Assembly: GCA_963747535.1 (NCBI GenBank)
Contig: CAVVFX010000008.1
Coordinates: 62,001 to 126,000, forward strand
From: CAVVFX01 sp963747535
GTDB lineage: Bacteria; Acidobacteriota; Terriglobia; Bryobacterales; Bryobacteraceae
Direction of reading: 5' to 3'
Length of the DNA stretch: 64,000 nt
Shown here one piece after another: positions 23,971 to 34,850 of this stretch. Position numbers and translations under genes: made by a program. Under the pieces are notes generated by a model. That model ran no database searches, was not told where the DNA came from, and saw nothing but the letters and a program-made list of their open reading frames with translations. Within the stretch, counting starts at the first letter, position 1. Every line of letters begins with the position of its first letter.

Positions 23971-26292
23971 ATGACGCCACACCTCCCCATCGACGACCTG
24001 ATCCCCGAGATCCTGGCGACCTTGCGTCATTCCCGCAACCTCGTCATCGAAGCCGCTCCGGGCGCAGGCAAAACCACACGCGTTCCTCCCGCGCTGCTGC
24101 CGCTCGGAGGCGAGGTGCTGGTGCTCGAACCCCGGCGCATCGCAGCCCGAATGGCCGCGCGCCGCGTCGCTGAAGAGATGGGTGAACGTCCCGGCGAGAC
24201 CGTCGGCTATCAGGTCCGGTTCGAAGAAATCGCCGGACCGCGCACCCGCCTCCGCTTTCTCACTGAAGGCGTCTTCACACGACGTCTCCTGAGCGACCCC
24301 ACCCTCCGTCACGCCGCCGTTGTCATCCTCGACGAATTCCATGAGCGGCACCTCGACACCGACCTCGCCCTCGCGCTCCTCCGCCGCCTGCAGAAAACCA
24401 AACGCCCCGACCTCCGCATTATCGTGATGTCAGCCACGCTCCACACCGCGTCCATCGCCGCGTTCCTCGACGATTCGCCGGTCATCAGCTCCGCGGGCCG
24501 CCTTTTCGATCTCGCGATCACCTACACCCCCTACTCGCCGGCTGCGCTCGAACAGCAAGTGGCCGGCGCGGTTGAACGCATAGGCCGGCAGAGCGGTGAC
24601 ATCCTCACATTCCTTCCTGGTGCGGCTGAGATCCGGCGCGCAGCCTCGTCTTGCGACGGGCTCGCTCGCCGCCTCGGCTACAGCATCACGCCTCTCCATG
24701 GCGATCTCCCGCCCGCCGAACAGGATCGCGCCGTCGCGCCCGCGGACGAGCCCAAACTGATCCTCTCCACCAACATCGCCGAAAGCTCCATCACCATCGA
24801 GGGCGTCAGAGCGGTCCTCGATAGCGGTCTCGCGCGTTTTTCGAGCGACTCTCCCTGGACCGGCATCCCCACCCTGAAAGTCGACCGCGTGAGCCAGGCA
24901 TCAGCCAGGCAGCGTGCCGGACGAGCCGGACGCACCGGTCCGGGCCAGGTGATCCGCCTCTATACCGCGGAAGATTTTCATCACCGTCCCGATCACGACG
25001 CGCCTGAAATTACCCGCCGGGAACTCTCGCAGCTATGCCTGCACCTGGAAGCCCTTGGCATCCACGACCCACGCGAACTCGAGTGGCTCGACGCGCCGCC
25101 CGCCGCCGCCATCAACGCCGCCGAAGCCCTCCTCGATATGCTGAACGCCCGCGGCAACCAGGCTTCGCAGTTAGCCCGGTTGCCGGTGCATCCCCGTCTC
25201 GCGCGCCTTCTCCTCGCCGAGCCTTCGGCCTGCGCGGTAGCAGCACTGCTCAGCAGTGGACAGCAGACCCGCTCCTCCGATCTTCACGCCGCGCTTGAGG
25301 AAGAATGGACGCCGGCCACGCGATCCGTTTACGATCAACTGCGCCGCGTAGTCCGCCCGCGTGCGGCCGCGCAATCGCCCGGCAGCGGCGTCGACGGTCT
25401 GGGGCGCGCAGTCCTCCAGGCCTTTCCCGATCGTGTCGGACGTCGCGGCGCAGGTGGCCAGGTTCTCCTCTCCAACGGAAGCTCTGCCACCATCAACACT
25501 GCCCCCTCAGACTTCTTCGTCGCCATCGACATCGAAGACCGCAGCGAACGGCCGCTCCCCCTGGTTCGTCTCGCCTGCGAAATCCAACCCGACTGGCTTC
25601 TCGACTTCTTCCCCGGCCGTGTCATCGCGCGTAGCGGCGTCGAGTGGAATCGCCAGGCTCAGCGCGTCGATGCGGTCAGCGCGCTCGAGTACGACAAGCT
25701 AATCATCGATGAGAATCGCGGTGGTGTTCCCGATCCCGCCGCAGCCGCGCAACTGCTCACGGAAAAGGCCTTCGAAGCCGGCATCGACCGATTCATCGAC
25801 GCAGCCGCCCTTGAAGAATTCCTGGCGCGTGTCGACTTCGCCTCACAGCATTCCGACCTGCCTCCGGTCACCGAGGCGCAAGTCCGCGCGGCGTTCGTAG
25901 AGCTTTGTTATGGGCTCCGCAGTTTCTCTCAATTAAAGGAAGCGGCCGCGTCCCTGACTGCCACCCTCGCCCGCCGCACCGACAGCCAACTCCTCAACAT
26001 CATCGCGCCAGCGAAACTGCGCCTCCCCAGCGGACGCGAGACCAAGGTCCATTACGACCGCGGTAAACCGCCCTGGATCGCTTCGCGCCTCCAGGACTTC
26101 TTCGGTCTGGGTGAGACTCCGCGCATCGCCGCCGGTAAGGTGCCGGTGGTCGTGCAGTTGCTCGCGCCCAGCAACCGCCCGGTCCAAACCACCACCGACC
26201 TCGCCGGCTTCTGGGAGCGCCTCTATCCGCAGCTCCGCAAAGAACTCGGCCGCCGCTATCCCAAACACAAGTGGCCCGAAAACCCCTTGTGA
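23971..26292 (+). CDS. hrpB: ATP-dependent helicase HrpB
   Basis: From the ATG at 23971 the product is 773 residues, close to the usual HrpB length. Motif I is APGAGKTT (residues 29-36), motif II is DEFH (121-124), motif III is SAT, and the RecA-2 motifs include STNIAESSITIEGV and RQRAGRAGRTGPG. The C-terminal HrpB-specific domain is present (LPSGRETKVHYDRGKPPWI, FFGLGETPRIAAGKVPVV). HrpB is a DEAH-box RNA helicase of uncertain cellular role, probably acting in RNA metabolism. Longer frames from 23866 or 23944 are open, but the alignable protein begins here. The gene has no obvious cotranscribed partner. Confidence 0.95.
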   Translation: MTPHLPIDDLIPEILATLRHSRNLVIEAAPGAGKTTRVPPALLPLGGEVLVLEPRRIAARMAARRVAEEMGERPGETVGYQVRFEEIAGPRTRLRFLTEGVFTRRLLSDPTLRHAAVVILDEFHERHLDTDLALALLRRLQKTKRPDLRIIVMSATLHTASIAAFLDDSPVISSAGRLFDLAITYTPYSPAALEQQVAGAVERIGRQSGDILTFLPGAAEIRRAASSCDGLARRLGYSITPLHGDLPPAEQDRAVAPADEPKLILSTNIAESSITIEGVRAVLDSGLARFSSDSPWTGIPTLKVDRVSQASARQRAGRAGRTGPGQVIRLYTAEDFHHRPDHDAPEITRRELSQLCLHLEALGIHDPRELEWLDAPPAAAINAAEALLDMLNARGNQASQLARLPVHPRLARLLLAEPSACAVAALLSSGQQTRSSDLHAALEEEWTPATRSVYDQLRRVVRPRAAAQSPGSGVDGLGRAVLQAFPDRVGRRGAGGQVLLSNGSSATINTAPSDFFVAIDIEDRSERPLPLVRLACEIQPDWLLDFFPGRVIARSGVEWNRQAQRVDAVSALEYDKLIIDENRGGVPDPAAAAQLLTEKAFEAGIDRFIDAAALEEFLARVDFASQHSDLPPVTEAQVRAAFVELCYGLRSFSQLKEAAASLTATLARRTDSQLLNIIAPAKLRLPSGRETKVHYDRGKPPWIASRLQDFFGLGETPRIAAGKVPVVVQLLAPSNRPVQTTTDLAGFWERLYPQLRKELGRRYPKHKWPENPL

Positions 26293-26512
26293 GCTAGACT
26301 TTTGAACGGCTAATCGCGCGGCAGGTCGCGGTCCAATGTGTTTGAAACTTGCGCCTTTGCCGCCGCGAGCGAAGTTTGGCCGCAGTTACTGGGAGTCGCG
26401 TCAAGATCTGAGCGCCTCGTTTCCCAAATATTGAGTCCTCTCCTGGTGCGAAGCATCGGCACATTGCCGGTGAATTCTTTGAAGTGGTAGACGGAGCGGG
26501 TGCCGTGTTAGT

Positions 26513-27463
26513 ATGTGGCGGACATTCAGGCCGATTCTAATGCCTTTGCGTGTCGCTTGGCCGTTAGTCTTTGCGCTCTGTTCGCTACCAGTGCTGCGCG
26601 CTCAAGACCTTTCTCCGCGCGCGTATTCGATCACCCCGACAGATTTGAATGTTGTCAACCTGACATATTCTTTTTTCACCGGCAGTATTCTCTTCGATGG
26701 CGCGATCCCGGTTACTGGCGCAACCGGAACATACAGTGTGCCGATCTTGAGCTACTATTACGCGTTTAGCTTTTTGGGCCGCTCAGCTAACATCAGCGCC
26801 GCGTTGCCCTACGCCGTCGGAAACTTTAAGGGCGATATCGCCGACGTTGAGAACCACCTTTACCGATCCGGCTTTGTGGATACCGCCTTCCGCTTGTCCG
26901 TGAACCTCATGGGCGGCCCGGCCATGCCCGCGCGCGAGCTCGCGAAATGGAAACAACACATTCTACTGGGTGCCAGCCTGAGGGTGGTTGCGCCCACGGG
27001 TCAATACGACCCCAATAAGCTGGTTAACTGGGGCGCCAACCGCTGGGCTTTCAAACCGGAACTTGGCTATTCCGAACGTTGGGGCAAGTGGGTCCTTGAC
27101 GGGTACGCCGGCGTATGGTTCTACACCACGAACCCTCAGTATTATGCTCATCCGGATCCCCTGCCTCAATCGATCTCGCCCGTCGGCTCCTTCGAAGGCC
27201 ATCTCAGCTACGATGTGAAACAACGGCTTTGGTTTTCCCTTGACGGAAATTTATGGCTCGGAGGCACTGCCAGCGTGAATGGCGTTGCCAATCCGGTCAC
27301 GCGCCAAACAGGCTCGCGGATCGGAGGCACTGCGTCGATCCCATTTACCAAACACGAAAGTGTGAAGTTCAGTTACAGTAATGGCGCCTACACCCGCTTT
27401 GGTGGAAACTACCAGAATGTTTCTGTCTCCTGGCAATATTCCTGGTTCGGCAGAGCCCGGTAG
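26513..27463 (+). CDS. Outer-membrane beta-barrel protein, MetA-type transporter family
   Basis: The product has about 316 residues. A signal peptide starts at the ATG at 26513 or, more neatly, at the ATG at 26540 (MPLRVAWPLVFALCSLPVLRAQ). The mature part is rich in aromatic, alternating strands and ends with SVSWQYSWFGR. Segments such as LPYAVGNFKGDI, LLGASLRVVAPTGQYDPNKL and NRWAFKPELGYS are typical of the putative MetA-pathway-of-phenol-degradation transporter family, a set of outer-membrane channels. Substrate unknown. It follows hrpB by 220 bases without visible promoter motifs. Confidence 0.82.
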   Translation: MWRTFRPILMPLRVAWPLVFALCSLPVLRAQDLSPRAYSITPTDLNVVNLTYSFFTGSILFDGAIPVTGATGTYSVPILSYYYAFSFLGRSANISAALPYAVGNFKGDIADVENHLYRSGFVDTAFRLSVNLMGGPAMPARELAKWKQHILLGASLRVVAPTGQYDPNKLVNWGANRWAFKPELGYSERWGKWVLDGYAGVWFYTTNPQYYAHPDPLPQSISPVGSFEGHLSYDVKQRLWFSLDGNLWLGGTASVNGVANPVTRQTGSRIGGTASIPFTKHESVKFSYSNGAYTRFGGNYQNVSVSWQYSWFGRAR

Positions 27464-27560
27464 AAAGCCAACTTTGAGTCACAATACCTTCGTTCTTCCG
27501 AAAATATCGCGCAACGCCGGTGCGAGAAGGGTGGCAAGTTACCTCAAATCTTGGACTTAT

Positions 27561-27590
27561 CTGCGTTCATCTGTGTTCATCCCTGCGGCC
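27561..27590 (+). repeat. Dispersed TGTTCATC-type sequence
   Basis: CTGCGTTCAT is directly followed by CTGTGTTCAT and then CCCTGCGGCC. The minus strand of 38494-38510 (CGTGTTCATCCGTGGCC) is a related copy. Such sequences recur between genes in several soil bacteria; function unknown. Confidence 0.45.
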
Positions 27591-27859
27591 CTCGGCTTTT
27601 CTCTTTTACGTCCGTACAACTCGCGCAAGCTGTGTTCAGCCAAAATTTTCATTTCCTGGGGTGAACGCGCTTTGGCGGTCAAGACTTTCGTTCCGTAAAA
27701 TGGCTTCCAGCCCGCCGCCTCACCCGCCCAACCCAAAATGGCGCATGGTAAAGCGCGTCTACCATGTCAAACCTGAGTCTACAGAGGGAGTTTCAAAATC
27801 CAGCCTGCGCAGGCGAAACCGGCCGACGCACCCTGCAGGTCCAGTGTTTGCTATGGTGG

Positions 27860-27878
27860 GGCAGGCGTTTTGCCTGCC
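27860..27878. repeat. Hairpin GGCAGGC/GCCTGCC
   Basis: Seven-base arms with a five-base GTTTT loop. It belongs to the CAGGC/GCCTG hairpins also found at 14165 and 14273. Confidence 0.55.
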
Positions 27879-27986
27879 TCGGCCACTTGCGGCCGAATTT
27901 TGCAGGTCCCTCTCCAGCCCGATGCGCCCATAATGTGCCGGGATCGTTCCAGTCCTCGTCGTACAATGGGACTTCCGCGCTTTCCA

Positions 27987-29087
27987 ATGCCGAATCCTCA
28001 ACTCCAACGCACGCCGTTGTACGAGGTTCACCGCGCCTCCGGCGCCAAGATGGTGGACTTCGGCGGGTGGGACATGCCGGTCCAATATTCCGGGCTTGTC
28101 GACGAACACCACACGGTCCGTCGGGCCGTCGGTCTCTTCGACGTCAGCCACATGGGTGAAATCGAAATTCGCGGGCCCGAAGCCGCCCGGCTCACTGATT
28201 TCGTCACCACCAATGCCGTTGCGAAATTGCACGTCGGACAGGCGCAATATTCCGGACTGCTCTACGATCACGGAGGTTTTGTCGACGACATCCTGGTCCA
28301 CAAAGTCGCCGACGATCACTACTTCATCTGTGTCAATGCCTCGAATCAGGACAAGGACTTCGAACATATCGAATCCCTCAACCGGTTCGATGCGGAGGTG
28401 GAATTCGCCAGCCGGAAATATGCGCAGATCGCGGTCCAGGGTCCACGCGCGCTGGAAACGCTCCGCAAGCTCACACCCGTCGACATCGCCTCAATTCGCT
28501 ACTACTGGTTTAAGGACGGTGAAGTCGGCGGCGTTCCGGCACGCATCGCGCGCACCGGCTACACCGGCGAAGACGGCTACGAGATTTACGTCGCACCGCA
28601 GGAGGCGCCTGACATTTGGGCAGAGCTACTCGACGCCGGCGAGGAATTTGGCATCAAGCCTTGCGGTCTGGGATGCCGCAACACGCTGCGCCTCGAGTCG
28701 AAAATGGCGCTTTATGGGCATGAGATCCACGCTTCCATTTCGCCTCTCGAAGCTGACCTCGCCTGGATTGTCAAACTCGACAAGGGTGATTTTGTTGGCC
28801 GGTCGGCGCTGCTGAAGCAGAAGGAAGCAGGTGTCGCGCGCAAGCTCATCGGCTTCGAGATGCGAGGCCGGGGAATCGGGCGGGACGGCTACGAAGTCTG
28901 GCTCGACGGCTCGCCGGCGGGTTGGGTGACCAGCGGCTCGCCTTCGCCGACACTGAACAGGAACATTGGGCTCTGTTATCTTCCGGCGGAGCACGCCGAA
29001 TTGGGCCGGAAAATCGAAATCATCATCCGTAACCAGCCGGTGGAGGCCGAGACGGTCGCCACGCCTTTTTACAAACGAGGAAAATGA
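27987..29087 (+). CDS. gcvT: Glycine cleavage T protein (aminomethyltransferase)
   Basis: The product of about 366 residues transfers the methylene group from aminomethyl-lipoyl H protein to tetrahydrofolate and releases ammonia. Family signatures are present: MVDFGGWDMPVQY, LFDVSHMGEIE, RTGYTGEDGYEIY, GLGCRNTLRLESKM and DKGDFVGRSAL. I start at the ATG at 27987 (MPNPQLQRTPLYEVH), where homology begins; an ATG at 27966 is also in frame. Its stop overlaps the gcvH start (ATGA), and gcvPA and gcvPB follow, so it is the first gene of the glycine cleavage operon. Together these supply one-carbon units from glycine. Confidence 0.96.
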   Translation: MPNPQLQRTPLYEVHRASGAKMVDFGGWDMPVQYSGLVDEHHTVRRAVGLFDVSHMGEIEIRGPEAARLTDFVTTNAVAKLHVGQAQYSGLLYDHGGFVDDILVHKVADDHYFICVNASNQDKDFEHIESLNRFDAEVEFASRKYAQIAVQGPRALETLRKLTPVDIASIRYYWFKDGEVGGVPARIARTGYTGEDGYEIYVAPQEAPDIWAELLDAGEEFGIKPCGLGCRNTLRLESKMALYGHEIHASISPLEADLAWIVKLDKGDFVGRSALLKQKEAGVARKLIGFEMRGRGIGRDGYEVWLDGSPAGWVTSGSPSPTLNRNIGLCYLPAEHAELGRKIEIIIRNQPVEAETVATPFYKRGK

Positions 29088-29473
29088 TGAACTATCCCGC
29101 GGATTTTCGCTATACCAAAGAGCATGAGTGGGTCAAGGCGGACGGTAACACCGCGACCATCGGGATCACCGACCATGCGCAGCACGAACTGGGCGACATC
29201 GTTTACGTGGACCTGCCTAAAGTGGGCGCCAGTACTGAGTCCGGCAAGACCTTTGGCTCCGTTGAGTCGGTGAAAGCCGTATCCGATATCTACTCGCCTG
29301 TTACCGGCGAGATCGTCGAAATCAACGAAACCCTCGCCTCCGCACCGGAGAAGCTGAATGCCGATCCGCATGGCGAAGCGTGGCTGATCAAGGTCCGGAC
29401 GACCACCCAGGATGAAATCAAGAATCTGATGACGGCCTCAGAGTATCAGGAATATGTGGGGGCCGAGAGCTAA
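29084..29473 (+). CDS. gcvH: Glycine cleavage H protein
   Basis: This is the lipoyl carrier of the glycine cleavage complex, 129 residues long. The lipoylated lysine is Lys64 in GSVESVKAVSD. The fold signatures EHEWVK, LGDIVYVDLP, SPVTGEIVEIN and GEAWLIKV are all present. The ATG at 29084 overlaps the gcvT stop by four bases; a second ATG follows at once, so either may be used. Its stop is directly followed by the TTG start of gcvPA. Confidence 0.97.
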   Translation: MMNYPADFRYTKEHEWVKADGNTATIGITDHAQHELGDIVYVDLPKVGASTESGKTFGSVESVKAVSDIYSPVTGEIVEINETLASAPEKLNADPHGEAWLIKVRTTTQDEIKNLMTASEYQEYVGAES

Positions 29474-30780
<1,307 letters not shown>

Positions 30781-30784
<4 letters not shown>

Positions 30785-32260
30785 TCAGGAAAGTTCGCAA
30801 GCACATCGTACAGAACGAGCCGCTGATCTTCGAGCGTAGCTCGCCCGGCAAGAACGGCTGCCAGCTTCCCGCACTGGACGTGCCGTCTGTGGACCCCGCC
30901 GCTGCTCTCGGCGCGCAGAACGTGCGCCGCGAGATTGAAGGTTTCCCGGAAGTCAGTGAGGTCGACGTGATCCGCCACTTCACGCGGCTCTCAACCTGGA
31001 ACTACGCCATCGATCTCGGGATGTATCCGCTCGGTTCGTGCACCATGAAGTACAACCCGCGCGTCAACGAACTGGTAGCACGTCTCGAGGGCTTGGCGTG
31101 GGCCCATCCCTACCAGCCTGAAGCGCTGTCCCAAGGTGCGCTTCACGTCATGCAGCGTCTCGAAGAGCGCGCTGCTCGAAATCACCGGCATGGATGCCAT
31201 TACCCTCCAGCCCGCCGCCGGAGCGCACGGCGAACTCACCGGTATCCTGCTGGTCCGCGCACTGCTCGAATCACAAGGCAATCCCCGGAAGAAGATCCTC
31301 ATTCCCGATTCCGCGCACGGCACCAATCCGGCCACTGCGGCCATCGCGGGTTACGCGGTCGAAAACATTCGCTCCAACGACCAGGGCCTGATCGATCTCG
31401 AAGCCTTGAGCAAGTCAGTGACTGCGGACGTCGCGGCCTTGATGGTGACCAATCCCAACACGCTCGGCGTCTTTGAAGAGAACATCGTCCAGGCGGTCGA
31501 GATTCTCCATGCCAAGGGTGCGCTCGTATACATGGACGGTGCCAATATGAACGCTCTGGTCGGCATCACCCGGCCCGGCGATTTCGGCATTGACGTGATG
31601 CACCTGAATCTGCACAAAACCTTCTCGACACCCCACGGCGGAGGAGGCCCGGGTGGGGGCCCGGTGGCTGTCAAGCGGATTCTCGAGCCGTTTCTTCCGA
31701 TCCCCTGCCTGAAGAGCCGAGGCGACTTGGTGACTCTCGATTACGATCGCCCGCAATCGATCGGCAAGGTGCGCGCCTTCTACGGCAACTTCGGAGTGCT
31801 GGTGCGCGCGCTCGCCTACATCCTGGCACACGGCGGCGACGGGCTCCGCAACGCCACGGTTGACGCGGTGATGAACGCCAACTACATCCGCCACAAGCTG
31901 GCTCCGTATTTCGATCTGCCCTATCCGCGCCCCAACATGCACGAAGTCGTTTTCAGCGACGACGCGCAGAGCAAAAAGGGTGTGCGCACGGGCGACATTG
32001 CCAAACGCCTCATCGACTACGGCTTCCATCCCTATACTGTCAGCTTCCCGCTCATTGTCCACGGCGCGATGATGATCGAGCCTACCGAGACCGAAAGCAA
32101 GATGGAGCTCGACCTCTTCATCGACGCCATGATCGACATCTGCCAGGAAATCGAGAGTTCGCCGGAACTCGTGACCCAGGCGCCGCACGACACCCGGACT
32201 ACTCGAGTCGACGAAGTAGCCGCTGCCCGCAAGCCCGTGCTCCGCTGGGTGCCTTCGTAA
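30781..32260 (+). pseudogene. gcvPB: Glycine dehydrogenase subunit 2, interrupted by a one-base frameshift
   Basis: The first frame (30781 onward) encodes the N-terminus up to HVMQRLEE; the second (through 32260) takes over at LLEITGMDAITLQPAAGAHG. Around 31168-31171 the bases GAGCGCGCTG contain one base too many: removing one C restores GAG GCG CTG CTC GAA, giving EEALLEITGMDA and a continuous product of 492 residues, the normal length. The PLP-binding lysine is in NLHKTFSTPHGGGGPG. Everything else in both frames looks well conserved, so this is either a very recent mutation or a sequencing/assembly error. If real, the glycine cleavage system is inactive. The first frame would stop at 31476. 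Confidence 0.9.
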
Positions 32261-32261
32261 C

Positions 32262-32277
32262 ACAGACTTCAGTCTGT
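32262..32277. repeat. Palindrome ACAGACT/AGTCTGT after gcvPB
   Basis: ACAGACTTCAGTCTGT lies between the gcvPB stop and the methyltransferase ATG, two bases before that ATG. It is one of the CAGAC/GTCTG hairpins at gene ends and may reduce read-through from the gcv operon. Confidence 0.6.
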
Positions 32278-32279
32278 CC

Positions 32280-32906
32280 ATGCGCAACCTCCTCTATGCC
32301 ACCATCCGGCGCTTTCGTCAAGACCGTATGGCGATGTTCCAGCGCATGTTTCCCCTCACTCAACAAACCCGCATCCTGGACGTCGGAGGCACCCGGCTCA
32401 ACTGGAGCCTCATCGCCGCATGTCCGCAAATCACGCTGTTGAACCTCCCGAGCAGCGGCGAAGCTACCGTCGTGGGCGACGGCCGCTATCTGCCTTTCCG
32501 TGACCGATCCTTCGATATCGTCTTCTCGAACTCCGTCATCGAGCACATCTCGACCCCTGAAGACCAGCGCCGCTTCGCTGACGAAGTCCGCCGGATTGGA
32601 CAAGCCTATTGGGTCCAGACCCCCGATCGCCGCTTCCCCGTTGAACCCCATCTGGTTACGCCGTTCCTCCACTGGCTGCCGAAGCGCGCACGCGCGAGCG
32701 TCGCGCGCCGGTTCACCTTCTGGTCGCTGATCGAGCGTCCCTCGCCCGACCGCTGGGAGTTCTACATCCGGCACTGCTCTGAGGAGGTGCGACTGCTCGA
32801 CGCGCACGAACTGCAGTCCATGTTCCCGGAAGCCCAAATCATCCGGGAACGCTTCCTGGGGCTCTCGAAATCGCTAATCGCAGTATGGAAAGGAAAACAC
32901 GGCTAA
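32280..32906 (+). CDS. Class I SAM-dependent methyltransferase
   Basis: This 208-residue enzyme has a methyltransferase-11-like Rossmann fold. The SAM-binding motif I is RILDVGGTRLNW, the acidic motif follows near VVGDGRYLPF, and SFDIVFSNSVIEHIS is motif IV with the usual post-motif helix. The substrate is not deducible. The ATG at 32280 lies 20 bases after the gcvPB stop, with the small palindrome in between and no clear Shine-Dalgarno sequence. It is convergent with the MurJ-like gene. Confidence 0.85.
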   Translation: MRNLLYATIRRFRQDRMAMFQRMFPLTQQTRILDVGGTRLNWSLIAACPQITLLNLPSSGEATVVGDGRYLPFRDRSFDIVFSNSVIEHISTPEDQRRFADEVRRIGQAYWVQTPDRRFPVEPHLVTPFLHWLPKRARASVARRFTFWSLIERPSPDRWEFYIRHCSEEVRLLDAHELQSMFPEAQIIRERFLGLSKSLIAVWKGKHG

Positions 32907-32919
32907 ACGGCAGGCGAAA

Positions 32920-34236
32920 TCAGGCTGGCCGCTTCCAGTGAGCGCCCACGATCAGCAAGGCAAATCCGGCCATCAGCCCCGCTGACGCTCCGATTCCGAG
33001 ATACTGGGGCTGTGCAAAACGCTCCGGTGCGAAGTGCCGCATCAGTCCCGATACCGCGACGTTGACCGTCACCGGAACGGCAGCCGCAAACAAAGGCAAC
33101 ATGGGCCGGTTCAGCGCGAACAAGGACCGCGCCGTCAGTTCGAGCAGGCTATAGCCGATCAGGCACGGCGCAAGTCCCAGGAAGACGCCGGACACCAGTT
33201 CAGTGGACTGCGCCGTAAAGCTCCCGCGTTCGAACAGCAGTGAGATGACCGGAGTACGAACGAAGATCCCCACAACGCAGGCCGCCACAGCTGCAATCGA
33301 CGCGATCCCGGCCGTCCGGTCCACCAGTCGCACCGCCCGGCGGTCGTCGCCTGTGGCATGCAGTCGCGCGATCTCCGGCAACAGCGAATTCGACGCTGGC
33401 GAGACCAGGTACGCGATCACGACGTTGACGCACCGGATGCAATAGTCAAAGGCCGCCGCCATTCCGGTACCGGCGTGTGTGGCGTAGGCGCGCGTGACAA
33501 TCATGTTGAGTGCCAGCAGCCCCGCGTAGGCCATAAAGATCCCGGGCTTGCCGAGCAAATCTCGAGCCGATATCCGGAAGCCAGGAACGGCCATCGCCCT
33601 GCGAAGGTCGGCTCGTGAAGCCGCGTAGACCAGCACCAGTTGTCCGCACGATCCGGCGGCATACCCGATGGCGAAGCCGTAGATCCCCATCGCCCGCCAC
33701 AACAGCAATGCCCCGGCTACGGTGAACACGTTCAGAAACGCCTGGTAAAAAGCCGTCGGACCGAAGCGGCGCTTAGTGTAGAGCCATGCCGAGTAGATTG
33801 CGGCTGTCCCCGCAGCCATGGTGGAAAGGGACACAATGCGAAGCAAATCGACAGCCTCGCGCGCACTCGCCGGGGGAAGCCCGGGACCGAGAGCCGCAAT
33901 CAGCCAGGGCGCGAGCAGCGCGGTCACCACCGTCATCCCGCCGAAAATCCACATGAACAGGCGACGAGCCGCCAGGAAAAACGCCAATCGTTCGCGGTCC
34001 CCCTGCAGCGTCAGCATCGGGACGAACGCGAAGATCATGGTGTTGATCAACGCGCCGTTGAACGCGTCGAGCGGACCCAGCGCCACGGCGAGAACGTCGG
34101 CGTGCGACCGCGTCCCCAGCAGATACGCCGTTACCCCGACGCGGACGAAACCTACGAGGTTGCCGAGAACGATGCCTGAACCGACAATCAGCCCGCCGCG
34201 AATCAACGGATGACTGGGCGTAAAGCGCCGCAACAC
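32920..34236 (-). CDS. MurJ/MviN-like polyisoprenoid-lipid flippase (MOP superfamily)
   Basis: A membrane protein of about 438 residues with roughly 12-14 hydrophobic helices. The start resembles MurJ/MviN proteins (GLIVGSGIVLGNLVGFVRVGVTAYLLGT), and later segments such as ISLLFERGSFTAQST and SLFALNRPMLPLFAA match the family. MurJ flips lipid II; relatives move other lipid-linked glycans, and this copy is shorter than typical MurJ and not beside cell-wall genes, so the lipid is uncertain. GTG start at 34236. It is the last gene of a minus-strand series queA-DUF255-tpx-murJ-like. Confidence 0.85.
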   Translation of the reverse strand: MLRRFTPSHPLIRGGLIVGSGIVLGNLVGFVRVGVTAYLLGTRSHADVLAVALGPLDAFNGALINTMIFAFVPMLTLQGDRERLAFFLAARRLFMWIFGGMTVVTALLAPWLIAALGPGLPPASAREAVDLLRIVSLSTMAAGTAAIYSAWLYTKRRFGPTAFYQAFLNVFTVAGALLLWRAMGIYGFAIGYAAGSCGQLVLVYAASRADLRRAMAVPGFRISARDLLGKPGIFMAYAGLLALNMIVTRAYATHAGTGMAAAFDYCIRCVNVVIAYLVSPASNSLLPEIARLHATGDDRRAVRLVDRTAGIASIAAVAACVVGIFVRTPVISLLFERGSFTAQSTELVSGVFLGLAPCLIGYSLLELTARSLFALNRPMLPLFAAAVPVTVNVAVSGLMRHFAPERFAQPQYLGIGASAGLMAGFALLIVGAHWKRPA

Positions 34237-34312
34237 TTCGCCGGGCGACCTGACAGTCCGGTCTGTAAGCGCTTCGGAATCCAGACTTGTTCTCCCGAGG
34301 TTGGCTGGTCCG

Positions 34313-34813
34313 CTAAGTGCTCTTCACGGCCGCCAGCGCCGCGTCGTAATCCGGATGGTGACTGACTTCCTTGACGTACTCGGCATATTTGACCTTGTTA
34401 TCGGGCGAGACCACGAAAATGGCCCGGCTCTCGATACGCAGGTCTTTGATCAGCGTTCCGTAATGCGACCCGAAAGAGCCTTCCTTGTGATCCGAAAGCA
34501 TCTTGACGCGGTCTACTCCAAACGCTCCGCACCAGCGCTTCTGGGCAAAGGGAAGGTCCATGCTGATGGTGTAAATATCGACATCGTCCAGTTTCGCGGC
34601 TTCTTCATTAAATCGCTTGGTCTGCATATCGCAAACCGGAGTGTCGAGAGAGGGTACGACGCTGAAGACCCTGGTCTTACTGCCCGTATCGGCGAGGTGC
34701 ACCGGGCTCAAGGTCCCGTCGACAACTTCAAAATCAGGGGCCGGATCGCCTGCCTTCAGCTCAGGGCCTACCAGAATGAGTGGCTTGCCTCTCATGATCG
34801 TCGCGCGTTCCAT
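34313..34813 (-). CDS. tpx: Thiol peroxidase (Tpx, atypical 2-Cys peroxiredoxin)
   Basis: The product of about 166 residues reduces peroxides with thioredoxin. The peroxidatic cysteine is Cys61 in PSLDTPVCDMQT and the resolving cysteine Cys95 in QKRWCGAFG, the spacing typical of Tpx. The end HPDYDAALAAVK is also family-like. I start at the ATG at 34813 because GGAGG lies seven bases upstream; a slightly longer frame reaches 34834. It is encoded 37 bases after the DUF255 protein, another thiol-related gene. Confidence 0.95.
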   Translation of the reverse strand: MERATIMRGKPLILVGPELKAGDPAPDFEVVDGTLSPVHLADTGSKTRVFSVVPSLDTPVCDMQTKRFNEEAAKLDDVDIYTISMDLPFAQKRWCGAFGVDRVKMLSDHKEGSFGSHYGTLIKDLRIESRAIFVVSPDNKVKYAEYVKEVSHHPDYDAALAAVKST

Positions 34814-34850
34814 AACTGCCTCCGTAAAATTCAATTTGAAATGATCGGTT

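Larger units (their letters stand above)
27464..27986. other. Intergenic region before gcvT
   Basis: No gene is supported over about 520 bases. It holds two repeats (27561-27590 and 27860-27878). I searched by eye for a glycine riboswitch because of the gcv operon downstream and did not find its conserved cores. Confidence 0.6.

Noticed and set aside
27464..27986. Possible glycine riboswitch upstream of gcvT
   Set aside because: Conserved glycine-aptamer cores were not found; only repeats are present.
31160..31180. Programmed frameshift in gcvPB
   Set aside because: There is no slippery heptamer or stimulatory structure, and gcvPB is not known to use one; mutation or base error is simpler.
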